Position numbers and translations under genes: made by a program
Shown here: positions 22,957 through 31,486 of the stretch, piece after piece
How positions within the stretch are numbered: the stretch's first letter is position 1
How the letters are laid out: every line of letters begins with the position of its first letter
Assembly (NCBI GenBank): GCA_903897475.1
Contig: CAIUBS010000091.1
Span: 1-39,623 of the forward strand
Source: an uncultured Actinomycetes bacterium
GTDB taxonomy: Bacteria; Actinomycetota; Actinomycetes; Nanopelagicales; Nanopelagicaceae
Direction: 5' to 3'
Length of the DNA stretch: 39,623 nt
The notes under the pieces: model-generated
Databases searched by the model: none
What the model was told of the DNA's origin: nothing
What the model saw: the letters and a program-made list of their open reading frames with translations, nothing else

Positions 22957-23223
22957 ATGTCAGATCAACGCGCAGAGCTTGCTGCCCTAGTAGTTTCATC
23001 AGAACAGCTTTCATGGCAGGAGAGGGCGCTATGCGCTCAAACCGACCCCGAGGCATTCTTTCCTGAGAAGGGTGGCTCAACTCGTGAGGCTAAAAGGGTA
23101 TGCCTATCCTGTGAGGTGCGCTCTGAGTGTCTTGAGTACGCGCTAGCGCATGATGAGCGGTTTGGAATATGGGGCGGATTATCTGAACGTGAACGCCGCC
23201 GCTTAAAGCGCCGTACCGCTTAA
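22957..23223 (+). CDS. WhiB family iron-sulfur transcription factor (WhiB2/WhmD-like)
   Basis: A small [4Fe-4S] regulator that binds the sigma-A region 4. The 88-aa protein has the four cluster cysteines Cys26, Cys49, Cys52 and Cys58 (ALCAQTDPEAFFPEKGG; RVCLSCEVRSEC), the GIWGG turn (70-74) and the basic tail ERERRRLKRR for DNA contact. The start ATG 22957 follows AAGGAG by five bases; GTG 22951 would overlap that site. Its place beside the nucleotidyltransferase and upstream of phosphomannomutase matches whiB2 (Rv3260c), which is essential for septation in mycobacteria; that role here is by analogy. It has a canonical-looking promoter with a leader, unlike most neighbours. Confidence 0.95.
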   Translation: MSDQRAELAALVVSSEQLSWQERALCAQTDPEAFFPEKGGSTREAKRVCLSCEVRSECLEYALAHDERFGIWGGLSERERRRLKRRTA

Positions 23224-23226
23224 AAT
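23221..23226 (+). promoter_or_regulatory. probable leaderless -10 box of the 1035-aa glycosyltransferase
   Basis: TAAAAT, overlapping the whiB stop codon, followed by five bases (AACGG) and GTG 23232. It has one base less spacing than the other leaderless promoters in this window. Confidence 0.4.
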
Positions 23227-23231
23227 AACGG

Positions 23232-26200
23232 GTGGCTGAAAAGCAGAGCACCGTAGTACAGGTTAAAGACCAGTATGTAACAGCAATTCTAGTTACACAC
23301 AATGGTGTTACTTGGTTAAGTGAGGTTGTTGCCTCTTTATCATCACAAAAACATTTACCAGATCAAATTATTGCAGTTGATAATGGCTCTACCGATGGTT
23401 CAGTTAAATTATTAAGTAATGCTGGAATTCCAGTAATAAAACAATCTAAAACAGCTGGGTTTGGTTCAGCTGTTGCAACCGCGGTATCAAAGTTACCGGC
23501 GCCGAAAGATGAAAATAATGAATGGCTTTGGATAATTCATGATGATTGTGCACCCGATAAATTTGCGCTCGCTAAATTATTAGAAGCAGTAGTTGAGCGA
23601 CCTCAGGTTGCAATTGCTGGACCTAAAATCTTAGGTTGGTATGACCGTAAACATATTCTCGAAGCCGGCGTTAGCATTACTGAAAATGGAACTAGATGGA
23701 CTGGACTTGAAAATAGAGAGCATGATCAAGGTCAACATGATGATGTAAACACTGTACTAGCAGTCAGTAGCGCTGGAATGTTAATTAAGAGATCAGTTTT
23801 TGAAGAGCTTGGTGGCTTTGATCCAAGCCTTGAGTTGTTTAGAGATGATGTTGATTTAGGTTGGCGCGCAAATATTGCTGGCTACGCTGTTATTTGTGTA
23901 GGACAGGCAGTTCTTTATCATGCCGAGGCTTCCTCAACGGAGCGCAGATCTGTTGATGTTAAAGATGCAATTTTACATAGACCACTTCTTTTAGATAGAA
24001 GAAATGCCGCTTTTGTTTTGCTTGCAAACTCAAGTTGGTGGATTCTGCCATGGGTTGCAATTCAACTTTTGTTTACTTCTATTGGTAGATCCATAATTTA
24101 CTTACTTGCAAAGCTACCAGGTTATGCTGCAGATGAGATTGCAGCCATTGGCTTATTGATATTTAAGCCAGCAGATTTGGTCAAATCCAGAAGGTATCGA
24201 AAGCAAAATAGAGTTTTAACTGCGCGAGTAATCAAGCAATTTATTCCATCTCGCACGATTCAAATTAGAGCAACGATAGAGCGAATCTCAACTTCAGTAA
24301 CTAATGCTTTTAAACCTAACAAATCAAGCAGTAACTCGCAAAAGGTTAGGAGTTACTCAGATATTGGCGTAATAGATGAAAGTTTTGACGATATTGAATT
24401 TGTTGAAAGCAAAAGTTTTGCAAAAATAAGAGCTTTAGCAAAACAACCATTCTTATTTGGCCTATTGGTAGTTTCAATTTTTACAATTATTTACTCAAGA
24501 AATAGATTTGGATCTTTATCCGGTGGGGCCTTGCCAGTATCGCCAGATAGTGCAATGTATTTAGTTAGGGATTTTGTGAGCTCTTGGCACCTCGTTGGAC
24601 TAGGTAGTAGCACGCCAGCTCCACTTTGGATATTGATTACAGCAGGTGCCTCATCAATTACTGCTGGCAACCCGCAGATATTTACTTATCTATTCTTCTT
24701 TACTCTTCCAGTCTTTTTATACTCATTGGCATATAGATCTGCTCGCAGGTACTCACTCACCAATTACTCAGCTTCATTTATTGGTCTTATTTATGCAATT
24801 TCACCAGTGGTTTTAACATCAATTAATCAGGGCAGAATTGGAACGCTGGTTGTGGCAATCTTATTGCCAGTAATTTTTACATCTCTTCATGAACACAAAG
24901 CCCTGGCTACTTTAAAATGGCGAAAGCTTTATTTGGTCACAATTTTTGCAGCCATAGCGGCAACTTTTTCGCCAGCATTTTTGCTGTTTTGGTCTTTCTA
25001 TCATCTTTATCAATTAGTAATGTTTTATGCAACTCTTAAGAAAAGTAGGAGTTTTAAATGGCAGGAAATTTTAAAAAATCTTAATCAGGAAGAGATAAGA
25101 AAACGGGCAGCACTGATCATTACTCCTATTTTAATAAACCTTCCAATCTCACTTTCAGTTCTTGCAAGCCCCATCACAAAACTGCTTGAACCAGGCTTAC
25201 CCCTATCTGCAGGCGAGCCACTTTCCATACTTTTGTTTAACCCAGGAGGACCGACCTCGCCGTCAATATATATAGTCGCGCCTTTTATTTTGTACTTACT
25301 AATTGTCTTGATAAGTAAGGATCAAAGAGGAAATGGCCTATTAGCATTAATAGTTTTAATCTCAAGCATTACCTTGTCCTCATACTTTGTTTCATCCAAT
25401 AATGGTGGTATTCAGAGAGTTTGGACTGGTTCGCTTCTAGTTTTTGCTCAATTTATTTTGCTGTTAAGTATTTTTGCAGTTGCCGAGCGCTTGCTTCCAC
25501 AATTACGAAAAATAGATCTTGGTTACAAACATTTTGCCTCAGCTATAACTACATTAGTTACCGTCATCTCGGCACTAACAATTACAGGTTGGGCATTAAC
25601 AACTGGATCAAACTCCCTGGTTCGAACAGATAATGAACAGGTCATTCCAGCATTTATATCTGATTTAGCAACTACAAGTGAAAAACCAAAAACATTAGTA
25701 GTAAGAAAGTATCAGGATCAAATTAAATACTTTATTACTAGAGGAAGTGATTTGATCATCGGAGATCCAGATGTTTCAAGTCAAACTCCTGAGATTGTTC
25801 ATCAATCTGTTGTTGATTTGTTTAATGGTATTGGCGCAAGTAGTAGTCAGATATTGGGCTACTATGGAATTCAGTATATTTTTATGAAAAATCCAGCAGA
25901 TCCGGCATTAGTGAGAACTATAGATGGGATTGGTGGGTTTACGAGAAGCTCAGCTACAAAGGATGGAGTAATTTGGAAAGTTAATAAAGCCCATGCCAGA
26001 GTCTCTTTTCAAAATAAGAATGGACAATTTTTTACCATAAACTCAACTGATAAAAGTGCTAATGGTTATGTTTCTTCCGAAGGAATTGTAATTGTGGCAG
26101 AAAAATTTGATCCATCCTGGAAGCTATTATTAAATGGTAGAGAAGTAGCTTTAGAAAAAAATGAATTTGGGCTACCGATTTTTAGAATTAATCAGCCAGG

Positions 26201-26339
26201 AGAGGTGTTAGTCACTCATGATGGAACTGCAAGACGGGGATGGATTTCTATCCAATTAATAGTAATTTTATCGGTGATCATTTTGGCTTTGCCATCGGGG
26301 CGCAAACGCAAAGAAGTTCCCCTTGAGGAATTACTATGA
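23232..26339 (+). CDS. large membrane glycosyltransferase (GT2 domain plus multi-helix membrane domain)
   Basis: A 1035-aa protein with a GT2 catalytic domain (about 10-240: TAILVTHNGVTWL, DNGSTDGS, an IIHDDCAPD DxD-like site, SSAGMLIKRSVFEELGGFDP, FRDDVDLGWRANIAG), then two hydrophobic helices (about 258-310), a polar linker (about 320-400), about ten more transmembrane helices (about 405-780), an extracytoplasmic region (about 790-1000) and a last helix (WISIQLIVILSVIILALPSG). It probably builds or exports an envelope glycan. Proteins of this design lie between whiB and DUF5719 in other actinobacteria. The second part looks like a GT-C-type or polymerase-like membrane domain, though I cannot identify a catalytic residue in it. 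GTG start with a probable leaderless promoter. It overlaps the DUF5719 gene by ATGA. Confidence 0.85.
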   Translation: MAEKQSTVVQVKDQYVTAILVTHNGVTWLSEVVASLSSQKHLPDQIIAVDNGSTDGSVKLLSNAGIPVIKQSKTAGFGSAVATAVSKLPAPKDENNEWLWIIHDDCAPDKFALAKLLEAVVERPQVAIAGPKILGWYDRKHILEAGVSITENGTRWTGLENREHDQGQHDDVNTVLAVSSAGMLIKRSVFEELGGFDPSLELFRDDVDLGWRANIAGYAVICVGQAVLYHAEASSTERRSVDVKDAILHRPLLLDRRNAAFVLLANSSWWILPWVAIQLLFTSIGRSIIYLLAKLPGYAADEIAAIGLLIFKPADLVKSRRYRKQNRVLTARVIKQFIPSRTIQIRATIERISTSVTNAFKPNKSSSNSQKVRSYSDIGVIDESFDDIEFVESKSFAKIRALAKQPFLFGLLVVSIFTIIYSRNRFGSLSGGALPVSPDSAMYLVRDFVSSWHLVGLGSSTPAPLWILITAGASSITAGNPQIFTYLFFFTLPVFLYSLAYRSARRYSLTNYSASFIGLIYAISPVVLTSINQGRIGTLVVAILLPVIFTSLHEHKALATLKWRKLYLVTIFAAIAATFSPAFLLFWSFYHLYQLVMFYATLKKSRSFKWQEILKNLNQEEIRKRAALIITPILINLPISLSVLASPITKLLEPGLPLSAGEPLSILLFNPGGPTSPSIYIVAPFILYLLIVLISKDQRGNGLLALIVLISSITLSSYFVSSNNGGIQRVWTGSLLVFAQFILLLSIFAVAERLLPQLRKIDLGYKHFASAITTLVTVISALTITGWALTTGSNSLVRTDNEQVIPAFISDLATTSEKPKTLVVRKYQDQIKYFITRGSDLIIGDPDVSSQTPEIVHQSVVDLFNGIGASSSQILGYYGIQYIFMKNPADPALVRTIDGIGGFTRSSATKDGVIWKVNKAHARVSFQNKNGQFFTINSTDKSANGYVSSEGIVIVAEKFDPSWKLLLNGREVALEKNEFGLPIFRINQPGEVLVTHDGTARRGWISIQLIVILSVIILALPSGRKRKEVPLEELL

Positions 26340-27685
26340 TTAATTTAATTCTCGCCAGGGTAAGTAAAATTTCAATACGAACAAGCTTGTTGATTTTGTT
26401 CCTAGTTTTTATGCTAATTCTTAATCTTTTTGCTCCTGAAAGAAGTGAGCAAATTAAAGTTACTTCAAGTTATCCAGCAACAGTCTGTCCGGCAATAGGT
26501 AATCAGATTTCTTCCATTGCCGGCGTTACTAACCCAAAAATCGGTCGCAGATCGATTGATGGGAGTAGTAAAAAATTAGTTAAGGGTAGAACCACCCAAA
26601 TTCCATTATCTAAGAACCCTATTTTGGTCGAAGGAAATGCTGGAACAGCTATCACATTTGCTAATAGCAAATGGAAGGCGGTAGTGCCTTGTTCAGTAAG
26701 TAATGGCCAACAGTGGTTTGCTGGCGGATCTGGTGCTTTAACAAGTAAGTCAATACTCCATATTGTTAATAGTGGATTCTCCGATTCAAATGTTGAAGTT
26801 GAAGTTTTTACCCCAACTGGAGTAATTGAACCCAGCTCATTCACAATTTCTCAAAACTCTACCAAGAAGATATCAATTGACACCTTAGCTCCAGGTGAAG
26901 AAGAAATTGTAATTGCAGTCACTACTAAATCTGGAAGGGTGAGCTCATTTTTATTTGATGAGCGAAAAAGGGGACTTAGGTCATTAGGTGCAGATTTTGT
27001 TGCACCAACTGCTCAAGCTCAAAAGCAAGTAAGAATTGCATCCGTTCCAGGTTTAGTTGGCAGATTTAACAATAATGATAATTCAATTTCCCATAATTTA
27101 AGACTCTTTGTTCCAGGGAAAATCGATGCAAACACTGAGGTAACAATTAATTCTAATGATGGAAATTTTGTTCCAGATGGACTATCTGAAGTTAAAGTTG
27201 ATTCGCAAAGGGTTTTGAGTATTGCTTTATCATCTGCACCGGTTAATCAACCATTCTCAGTCGTCATTAATTCAGATCAACCAGTAATTGCTAGCGTTCT
27301 AACCAGTTTCACAATAGGCCGATCCAGCGAAATTGTATGGTCTACTAGTTCTGATAATTTAAGTTCTTGGAGTGCAAATTTAACCGGTTCACGACCGATT
27401 TTAACTTTTGTTGGAGATAAAATTAATGCACTAATTAAGGCAAATACTGTGAACGGTAAAAAGATTGAAAAGAGAATCTCAGGAAGTGATTTTGCATCGT
27501 GGCAATCAACTGTTGGTCTTAATCGGGTGCAGGTAACAGCCTTAGGCAAGGGCATAAGCGGTGGGGTAATTTTATTACCGTTAGAAGCAAACATCGGAAT
27601 TAGTTCAATTCCTATGAATAATGGTGCAAATTTAGAAACTGCTTCTGAGCCAATTTCGGATGCTTCAGTAATCACACGGCGCTAA
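26336..27685 (+). CDS. DUF5719 family secreted/membrane-anchored protein
   Basis: A 449-aa protein with one N-terminal transmembrane helix (about 16-32, TSLLILFLVFMLILNLF) and a long extracytoplasmic beta-rich part. It holds repeated immunoglobulin-like strands such as ILHIVNSGFSDSNVEVEVF, SHNLRLFVPGKIDANTEVTI and QPFSVVINSDQPVIASVL. Two cysteines (ATVCPAIG and VVPCSVS) could form a disulfide. It resembles the DUF5719 proteins that follow the large glycosyltransferase in actinobacteria. It is co-translated with it (ATGA overlap), so a role as an outer-face accessory of the same glycan system is plausible (inference). No catalytic motif is visible. Confidence 0.8.
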   Translation: MINLILARVSKISIRTSLLILFLVFMLILNLFAPERSEQIKVTSSYPATVCPAIGNQISSIAGVTNPKIGRRSIDGSSKKLVKGRTTQIPLSKNPILVEGNAGTAITFANSKWKAVVPCSVSNGQQWFAGGSGALTSKSILHIVNSGFSDSNVEVEVFTPTGVIEPSSFTISQNSTKKISIDTLAPGEEEIVIAVTTKSGRVSSFLFDERKRGLRSLGADFVAPTAQAQKQVRIASVPGLVGRFNNNDNSISHNLRLFVPGKIDANTEVTINSNDGNFVPDGLSEVKVDSQRVLSIALSSAPVNQPFSVVINSDQPVIASVLTSFTIGRSSEIVWSTSSDNLSSWSANLTGSRPILTFVGDKINALIKANTVNGKKIEKRISGSDFASWQSTVGLNRVQVTALGKGISGGVILLPLEANIGISSIPMNNGANLETASEPISDASVITRR

Positions 27686-27712
27686 ATCCCAACTTTTCTA
27701 GCCAACCCCCGA

Positions 27713-27718
27713 TAACCT
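27713..27718 (+). promoter_or_regulatory. leaderless-type -10 box of the DUF3499 gene
   Basis: TAACCT, then GTTCAT (6 nt), then ATG 27725. It is identical in sequence to the PurK-like gene's -10 box. Confidence 0.6.
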
Positions 27719-27724
27719 GTTCAT

Positions 27725-28075
27725 ATGAAAAGAGCTACTGGTCGTAGGTGTTCAAGAGCAAGCTGCACTAATACTGCAATTAAAACTCTGACTTACATCT
27801 ACTCTGACTCAACAGCTGTTTTAGGTCCGCTATCTACATATGCCGAACCTCATAATTATGATCTTTGTGCCATTCATAGCGAACGATTAACTGTTCCAGT
27901 TGGCTGGAATGTCATCAAAGAAGAGTTGGTAGAAAATAATTCTGGACCCACTGAAGAAGATCTAATGGCTATTGCAAATGCTGTACGAGAGGTAGCTAGT
28001 ACGGATTTAGCAAATAAAACTATGCAACCCGAGTTAGGTAGACGCGGACACTTGCGAGTACTTCCATCAAATTAA
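27725..28075 (+). CDS. DUF3499 family zinc-ribbon-like protein
   Basis: A 116-aa actinobacterial protein (Rv3258c type). The conserved core reads RRCSRASCTNTAIKTLTY, then VLGPL, EPHNYDLCAIHSERLTVPVG and W. Cys pairs (CSRASC) plus a later CAIH suggest a Zn site of CCCH type. The tail (about 75-116) is variable. It always travels with whiB2 and the mannose genes in actinobacteria. Its function is not known. A leaderless-type promoter precedes the ATG, so it heads the phosphomannomutase transcript or a separate one. Confidence 0.93.
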   Translation: MKRATGRRCSRASCTNTAIKTLTYIYSDSTAVLGPLSTYAEPHNYDLCAIHSERLTVPVGWNVIKEELVENNSGPTEEDLMAIANAVREVASTDLANKTMQPELGRRGHLRVLPSN

Positions 28076-28105
28076 TTTAATATTATTGTTTAAGTTAAGA
28101 GTTAT

Positions 28106-29458
28106 ATGTTAGATAAGATAATTAAAGCTTACGATATTCGAGGCTTAGTAAAAGATGAAGTAACGCCAGATTTTGCATTCTCAGTTGGAGTAGCTTTTGC
28201 TAAGTTTTTGGAGATAGAAAGAGAACCAGCAACAATTGTTGTTGGCGAAGATATGCGAGCATCCTCTGCTCCATTAGCAAAAGCATTTTGTGATGGAGCT
28301 ACCAGTCAAGGCATGGATGTAATTCGAATCGGATTATCTTCAACAGACATGTTGTATTTTGCCTCTGGAAAGTTGAATTTACCTGGAATTATGTTCACAG
28401 CAAGCCATAACCCGGCAAAATACAATGGAATGAAGTTATGTAAAAGCGGAGCTAGACCAATTGGTAAAGAATCTGGATTGCAAGTTATTCGAGATATCAT
28501 TGAAAAAGGGGCATCCCTGTCCATTAGATCTGTAGGCCATATTAGAGAACAAGATTTACTAAAAGAATATGTTGATTACTTACTTAAACAGTTTCCTAAA
28601 AAAACTTTTTCAAATCGGAAAATCAGAGTTGTAATTGATGCCGGAAATGGAATGGCAGGATTTACGGCACCTGCGGTTATGGCAAAACTAAATGTAGATT
28701 TAATTCCAATGTACTTTGAACTGGATGGTAATTTTCCTAACCATGAAGCAAATCCGATAGAGCCGGAGAATCTCAAAGACCTACAGAAAATGGTTAAAAA
28801 ACAGAGGGCAGATATTGGTTTAGCTTTTGATGGTGATGCTGATAGGTGTTTTTTGATAAATGAGAAGGCAGAACTGGTAAATCCTTCGGCACTTACAGCT
28901 CTAATTTCTGTTCGTGAGTTAAGGAAAAACCCTAAATCAACGATTATTTACAATTTGATTTCCTCTAAAACTGTACCGGAGGTAATAGCTGAAAACAAAG
29001 GTAAGGCTATCCGCAGCAGGGTAGGACATTCTTATATTAAAAATTTAATGGCAGAAACTGGTGCGGTATTTGCTGGAGAGCACTCTGGGCACTTTTACTT
29101 TAAAGATTTCTGGAAAGCTGATTCAGGAATGCTTGCGGCCCTTTACGCTTTAGCTGAGTTAATGAATAGCAAAGGCACTTTGTCAGAATTGCTTAAACCT
29201 TATGAAAGGTATTTTTCGAGCGGTGAAATCAATAGCAAGGTAAAAGATGCCCAAAAATCAATTGAAGGTGTTAAGAAAAAGTACCAAGGCGATTATGAGG
29301 TTGATGAATTAGATGGGTTGACTATCACAGCAAAAGAGTGGTGGTTTAACCTACGACCTTCAAATACCGAGCCATTATTAAGGTTAAATGTCGAGGCTCA
29401 AACTCACAAGCAGATGGTCGAGATAAGGGATGCAGTTTTAGCTCAAATCAAAAGGTGA
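28106..29458 (+). CDS. phosphomannomutase/phosphoglucomutase
   Basis: Interconverts hexose-6- and hexose-1-phosphates; mannose-1-phosphate for GDP-mannose is the likely product here (Rv3257c-type ManB/PmmA). The 450-aa protein has the phosphoserine loop FTASHNPAKYNGMKLC, Mg2+ loop AFDGDADRCF, sugar-specificity loop GEHSGHFYFKDF and the phosphate-binding RPSNTEPLLRLNVE near the C-terminus. A TAAGTT box at 28091-28096 lies nine bases before the ATG, giving a very short leader at most. It works with the nucleotidyltransferase encoded upstream. Confidence 0.94.
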   Translation: MLDKIIKAYDIRGLVKDEVTPDFAFSVGVAFAKFLEIEREPATIVVGEDMRASSAPLAKAFCDGATSQGMDVIRIGLSSTDMLYFASGKLNLPGIMFTASHNPAKYNGMKLCKSGARPIGKESGLQVIRDIIEKGASLSIRSVGHIREQDLLKEYVDYLLKQFPKKTFSNRKIRVVIDAGNGMAGFTAPAVMAKLNVDLIPMYFELDGNFPNHEANPIEPENLKDLQKMVKKQRADIGLAFDGDADRCFLINEKAELVNPSALTALISVRELRKNPKSTIIYNLISSKTVPEVIAENKGKAIRSRVGHSYIKNLMAETGAVFAGEHSGHFYFKDFWKADSGMLAALYALAELMNSKGTLSELLKPYERYFSSGEINSKVKDAQKSIEGVKKKYQGDYEVDELDGLTITAKEWWFNLRPSNTEPLLRLNVEAQTHKQMVEIRDAVLAQIKR

Positions 29459-29532
29459 AAAATGTATGGTTAGCAGGGTATCTTTATCCCCTTGCAATCA
29501 TTTTTTGAACTCTAATTATTTTAGGAGAATTA

Positions 29533-30810
29533 ATGAATACTGTTACTGGAATTAAAAATGATGTCGCTAATGCAGCCTTGGCCCCTGAAGGGAAAAAGCG
29601 CATTGAGTGGGCAGCGCGAAATATGCCAGTACTTTCACAAATCAAAGATAGATTTGCAAAAGAAAAACCATTTAATGGAATCAGAATTGCAGCGTGTATG
29701 CATGTAACAACTGAAACTGCGAATTTAATGTTGGCACTAAAAGCAGGTGGAGCAGAGATCGCACTCTGTGCTTCAAATCCATTGTCGACTCAAGATGAGA
29801 CAGCTGCCGCATTAGTGCATGAGTATGGAATCTCTGTTTTTGCTAAAAATGCAATTGACCGTGATGGATTTTATGCACATATAAATGCAGCCTTAGATAT
29901 CAAGCCACAATTAGTTTTTGATGATGGTTGTGATTTAGTAAATGTAATTCATACTTCAAGAACTGAACTAATTGATGGAGTGCTTGCTGGTTGTGAAGAA
30001 ACTACTACAGGAGTAATCAGGTTGAGCCAAATGGCAAAAGATGGCGCATTAAAGTTTCCTATGATTGCTGTCAATGATACAGATACCAAGCATATGTTTG
30101 ATAATAGGTATGGCACGGGCCAATCAACCTTTGACGCAATTTTCCGAGCAACTAATACTTTAGTTGCAGGTAAAGTCGTTGTAGTCGCAGGATTTGGTTA
30201 CTGCGGAAAAGGAGTTGCTGAAAGAGCAAAAGGTTTAGGAGCCGAGGTTATTGTCACTGAAATTGATCCAACAAAGGCATTAGATGCATTAATGCAAGGT
30301 TTTAGAGTTATGCCAATGACAAAAGCGGCGGCTATCGGTGACATATTTATAACGGTTACTGGAAATCGTGATGTATTGCGCGATGAACACTTTAAACAAA
30401 TGAAAGATGGGTCAATTTTGGCCAACTCTGGACATTTCGATATTGAAATAGATGTTGCTTGGCTTGAAAAGAATGCAAAACAAAAAAATGTGAAAATGCG
30501 CCATCAAACAGATGAATATGTAATGCCAGATAATCGCCGTATTTTGCTAATTGCAGAGGGTAGATTGGCAAACCTAGGGGCTGCAGAGGGGCATCCAGCT
30601 TCTGTAATGGATATGTCATTTTCGGATCAAGCGCTAACAGCTGAATGGCTACTTAAGTCAGGAAAAGATTTGCCAGCTGGGTTACATGATGTTCCGTCAT
30701 CAATTGATAAAGATGTAGCGAGATTAAAGTTAGAGAGCATGGGCTCCTCACTTGATGTATTGACTCCAGCACAAGAGCTTTACTTAAACTCTTGGGAACA
30801 CGGTTCATAA
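29533..30810 (+). CDS. ahcY: S-adenosylhomocysteine hydrolase, short type
   Basis: Cleaves SAH to homocysteine and adenosine with bound NAD+, removing the product inhibitor of methyltransferases. The 425-aa protein has ACMHVTTETANLM, CASNPLSTQDE, DDGCDLVNVIHTSR, VNDTDTKHMFDNRYGTGQST and the NAD site VVAGFGYCGKGVAERAK. It lacks the about 40-residue insert and the long C-terminal PDHYRY-type tail of usual actinobacterial enzymes (about 485-495 aa). Instead it ends LYLNSWEHGS like the short Thermotoga/archaeal-type clade. The position next to mtrA is nevertheless the standard actinobacterial one. AGGAG at 29523-29527 serves ATG 29533. The 74-bp upstream gap holds no riboswitch I can recognise. 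mtrA begins directly after the stop. Confidence 0.94.
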   Translation: MNTVTGIKNDVANAALAPEGKKRIEWAARNMPVLSQIKDRFAKEKPFNGIRIAACMHVTTETANLMLALKAGGAEIALCASNPLSTQDETAAALVHEYGISVFAKNAIDRDGFYAHINAALDIKPQLVFDDGCDLVNVIHTSRTELIDGVLAGCEETTTGVIRLSQMAKDGALKFPMIAVNDTDTKHMFDNRYGTGQSTFDAIFRATNTLVAGKVVVVAGFGYCGKGVAERAKGLGAEVIVTEIDPTKALDALMQGFRVMPMTKAAAIGDIFITVTGNRDVLRDEHFKQMKDGSILANSGHFDIEIDVAWLEKNAKQKNVKMRHQTDEYVMPDNRRILLIAEGRLANLGAAEGHPASVMDMSFSDQALTAEWLLKSGKDLPAGLHDVPSSIDKDVARLKLESMGSSLDVLTPAQELYLNSWEHGS

Positions 30811-31485
30811 ATGCCATTAGTCATGGTCGTTGATGACGACCAAGACCTAGCCGAGATGCTTAGCATTGTTTTGACTGGTGCTGGTATGGAGGTTGACCTT
30901 GTAAACAGAGGCGACCAAGTAATTGATATTTTTAATCAACACACGCCAGATTTAGTACTTCTAGATGTAATGTTACCTGGAATCGATGGTGTTCAAGTTT
31001 GTAAAATCATAAGAGAAACATCAATGGTGCCGATCGTGATGTTAACCGCCAAAGGTGATACTCAAGACGTAGTTCTTGGACTTGAAGCCGGTGCCGATGA
31101 TTACATGGTTAAGCCATTTAAACCTCAAGAGTTAGTGGCCAGAATAAATACTAGATTAAGAAGAGTTACCAGGGTAGGTTCATTAGTCATCGGAGATTTG
31201 ATAATAGATCAAATGGAGCATAAAGTTTTGAGTAATAAAAAAGAAATTCCTCTAACAAGACTTGAATTTGATCTACTGGTAGCCCTAGCCAAAGAACCAG
31301 GAAGAGTTTTTACGCGAGAAGCTTTACTAAGTGAAGTTTGGGGTTACCAGCACGCAGCTGATACGAGATTAGTTAATGTACACGTTCAAAGACTTAGATC
31401 TAAAATTGAAGCAGACGCTGATAATCCTAAATATGTTTTAACAGTAAGAGGTGTTGGCTACAAAGCTGGAGTTGGAAAAAACTAA
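30811..31485 (+). CDS. mtrA: response regulator MtrA
   Basis: An OmpR/PhoB-type two-component regulator, essential in mycobacteria, linking cell-cycle and envelope control. The 224-aa protein has a receiver domain (VVDDDQDLAEM acidic pocket, phospho-acceptor Asp52 in LLDVMLPG, VMLTAKG, KPFKPQEL) and a winged-helix C-domain (LTRLEFDLLVALAKEPGRVF, VNVHVQRLRSKIE, VRGVGYKAG). The ATG directly follows the ahcY stop, so expression is coupled with SAH hydrolase, as in many actinobacteria. Confidence 0.96.
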   Translation: MPLVMVVDDDQDLAEMLSIVLTGAGMEVDLVNRGDQVIDIFNQHTPDLVLLDVMLPGIDGVQVCKIIRETSMVPIVMLTAKGDTQDVVLGLEAGADDYMVKPFKPQELVARINTRLRRVTRVGSLVIGDLIIDQMEHKVLSNKKEIPLTRLEFDLLVALAKEPGRVFTREALLSEVWGYQHAADTRLVNVHVQRLRSKIEADADNPKYVLTVRGVGYKAGVGKN

Positions 31486-31486
31486 A

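Noticed and set aside
26503..27675. Two long minus-strand open frames (113 and 132 codons) inside the DUF5719 gene
   Set aside because: The sense frame is co-translated with its neighbour and shows coherent beta-strand pattern; the antisense frames have no protein-like features.
29459..29532. Possible SAH riboswitch upstream of ahcY
   Set aside because: Only 74 bp, no compact pseudoknot or conserved SAH-aptamer core visible; a plain AGGAG leader explains it.
31451..31486. Longer mtrB start overlapping mtrA
   Set aside because: It would add 12 non-conserved residues read from the mtrA 3' end; GTG 31487 directly after the stop is simpler.
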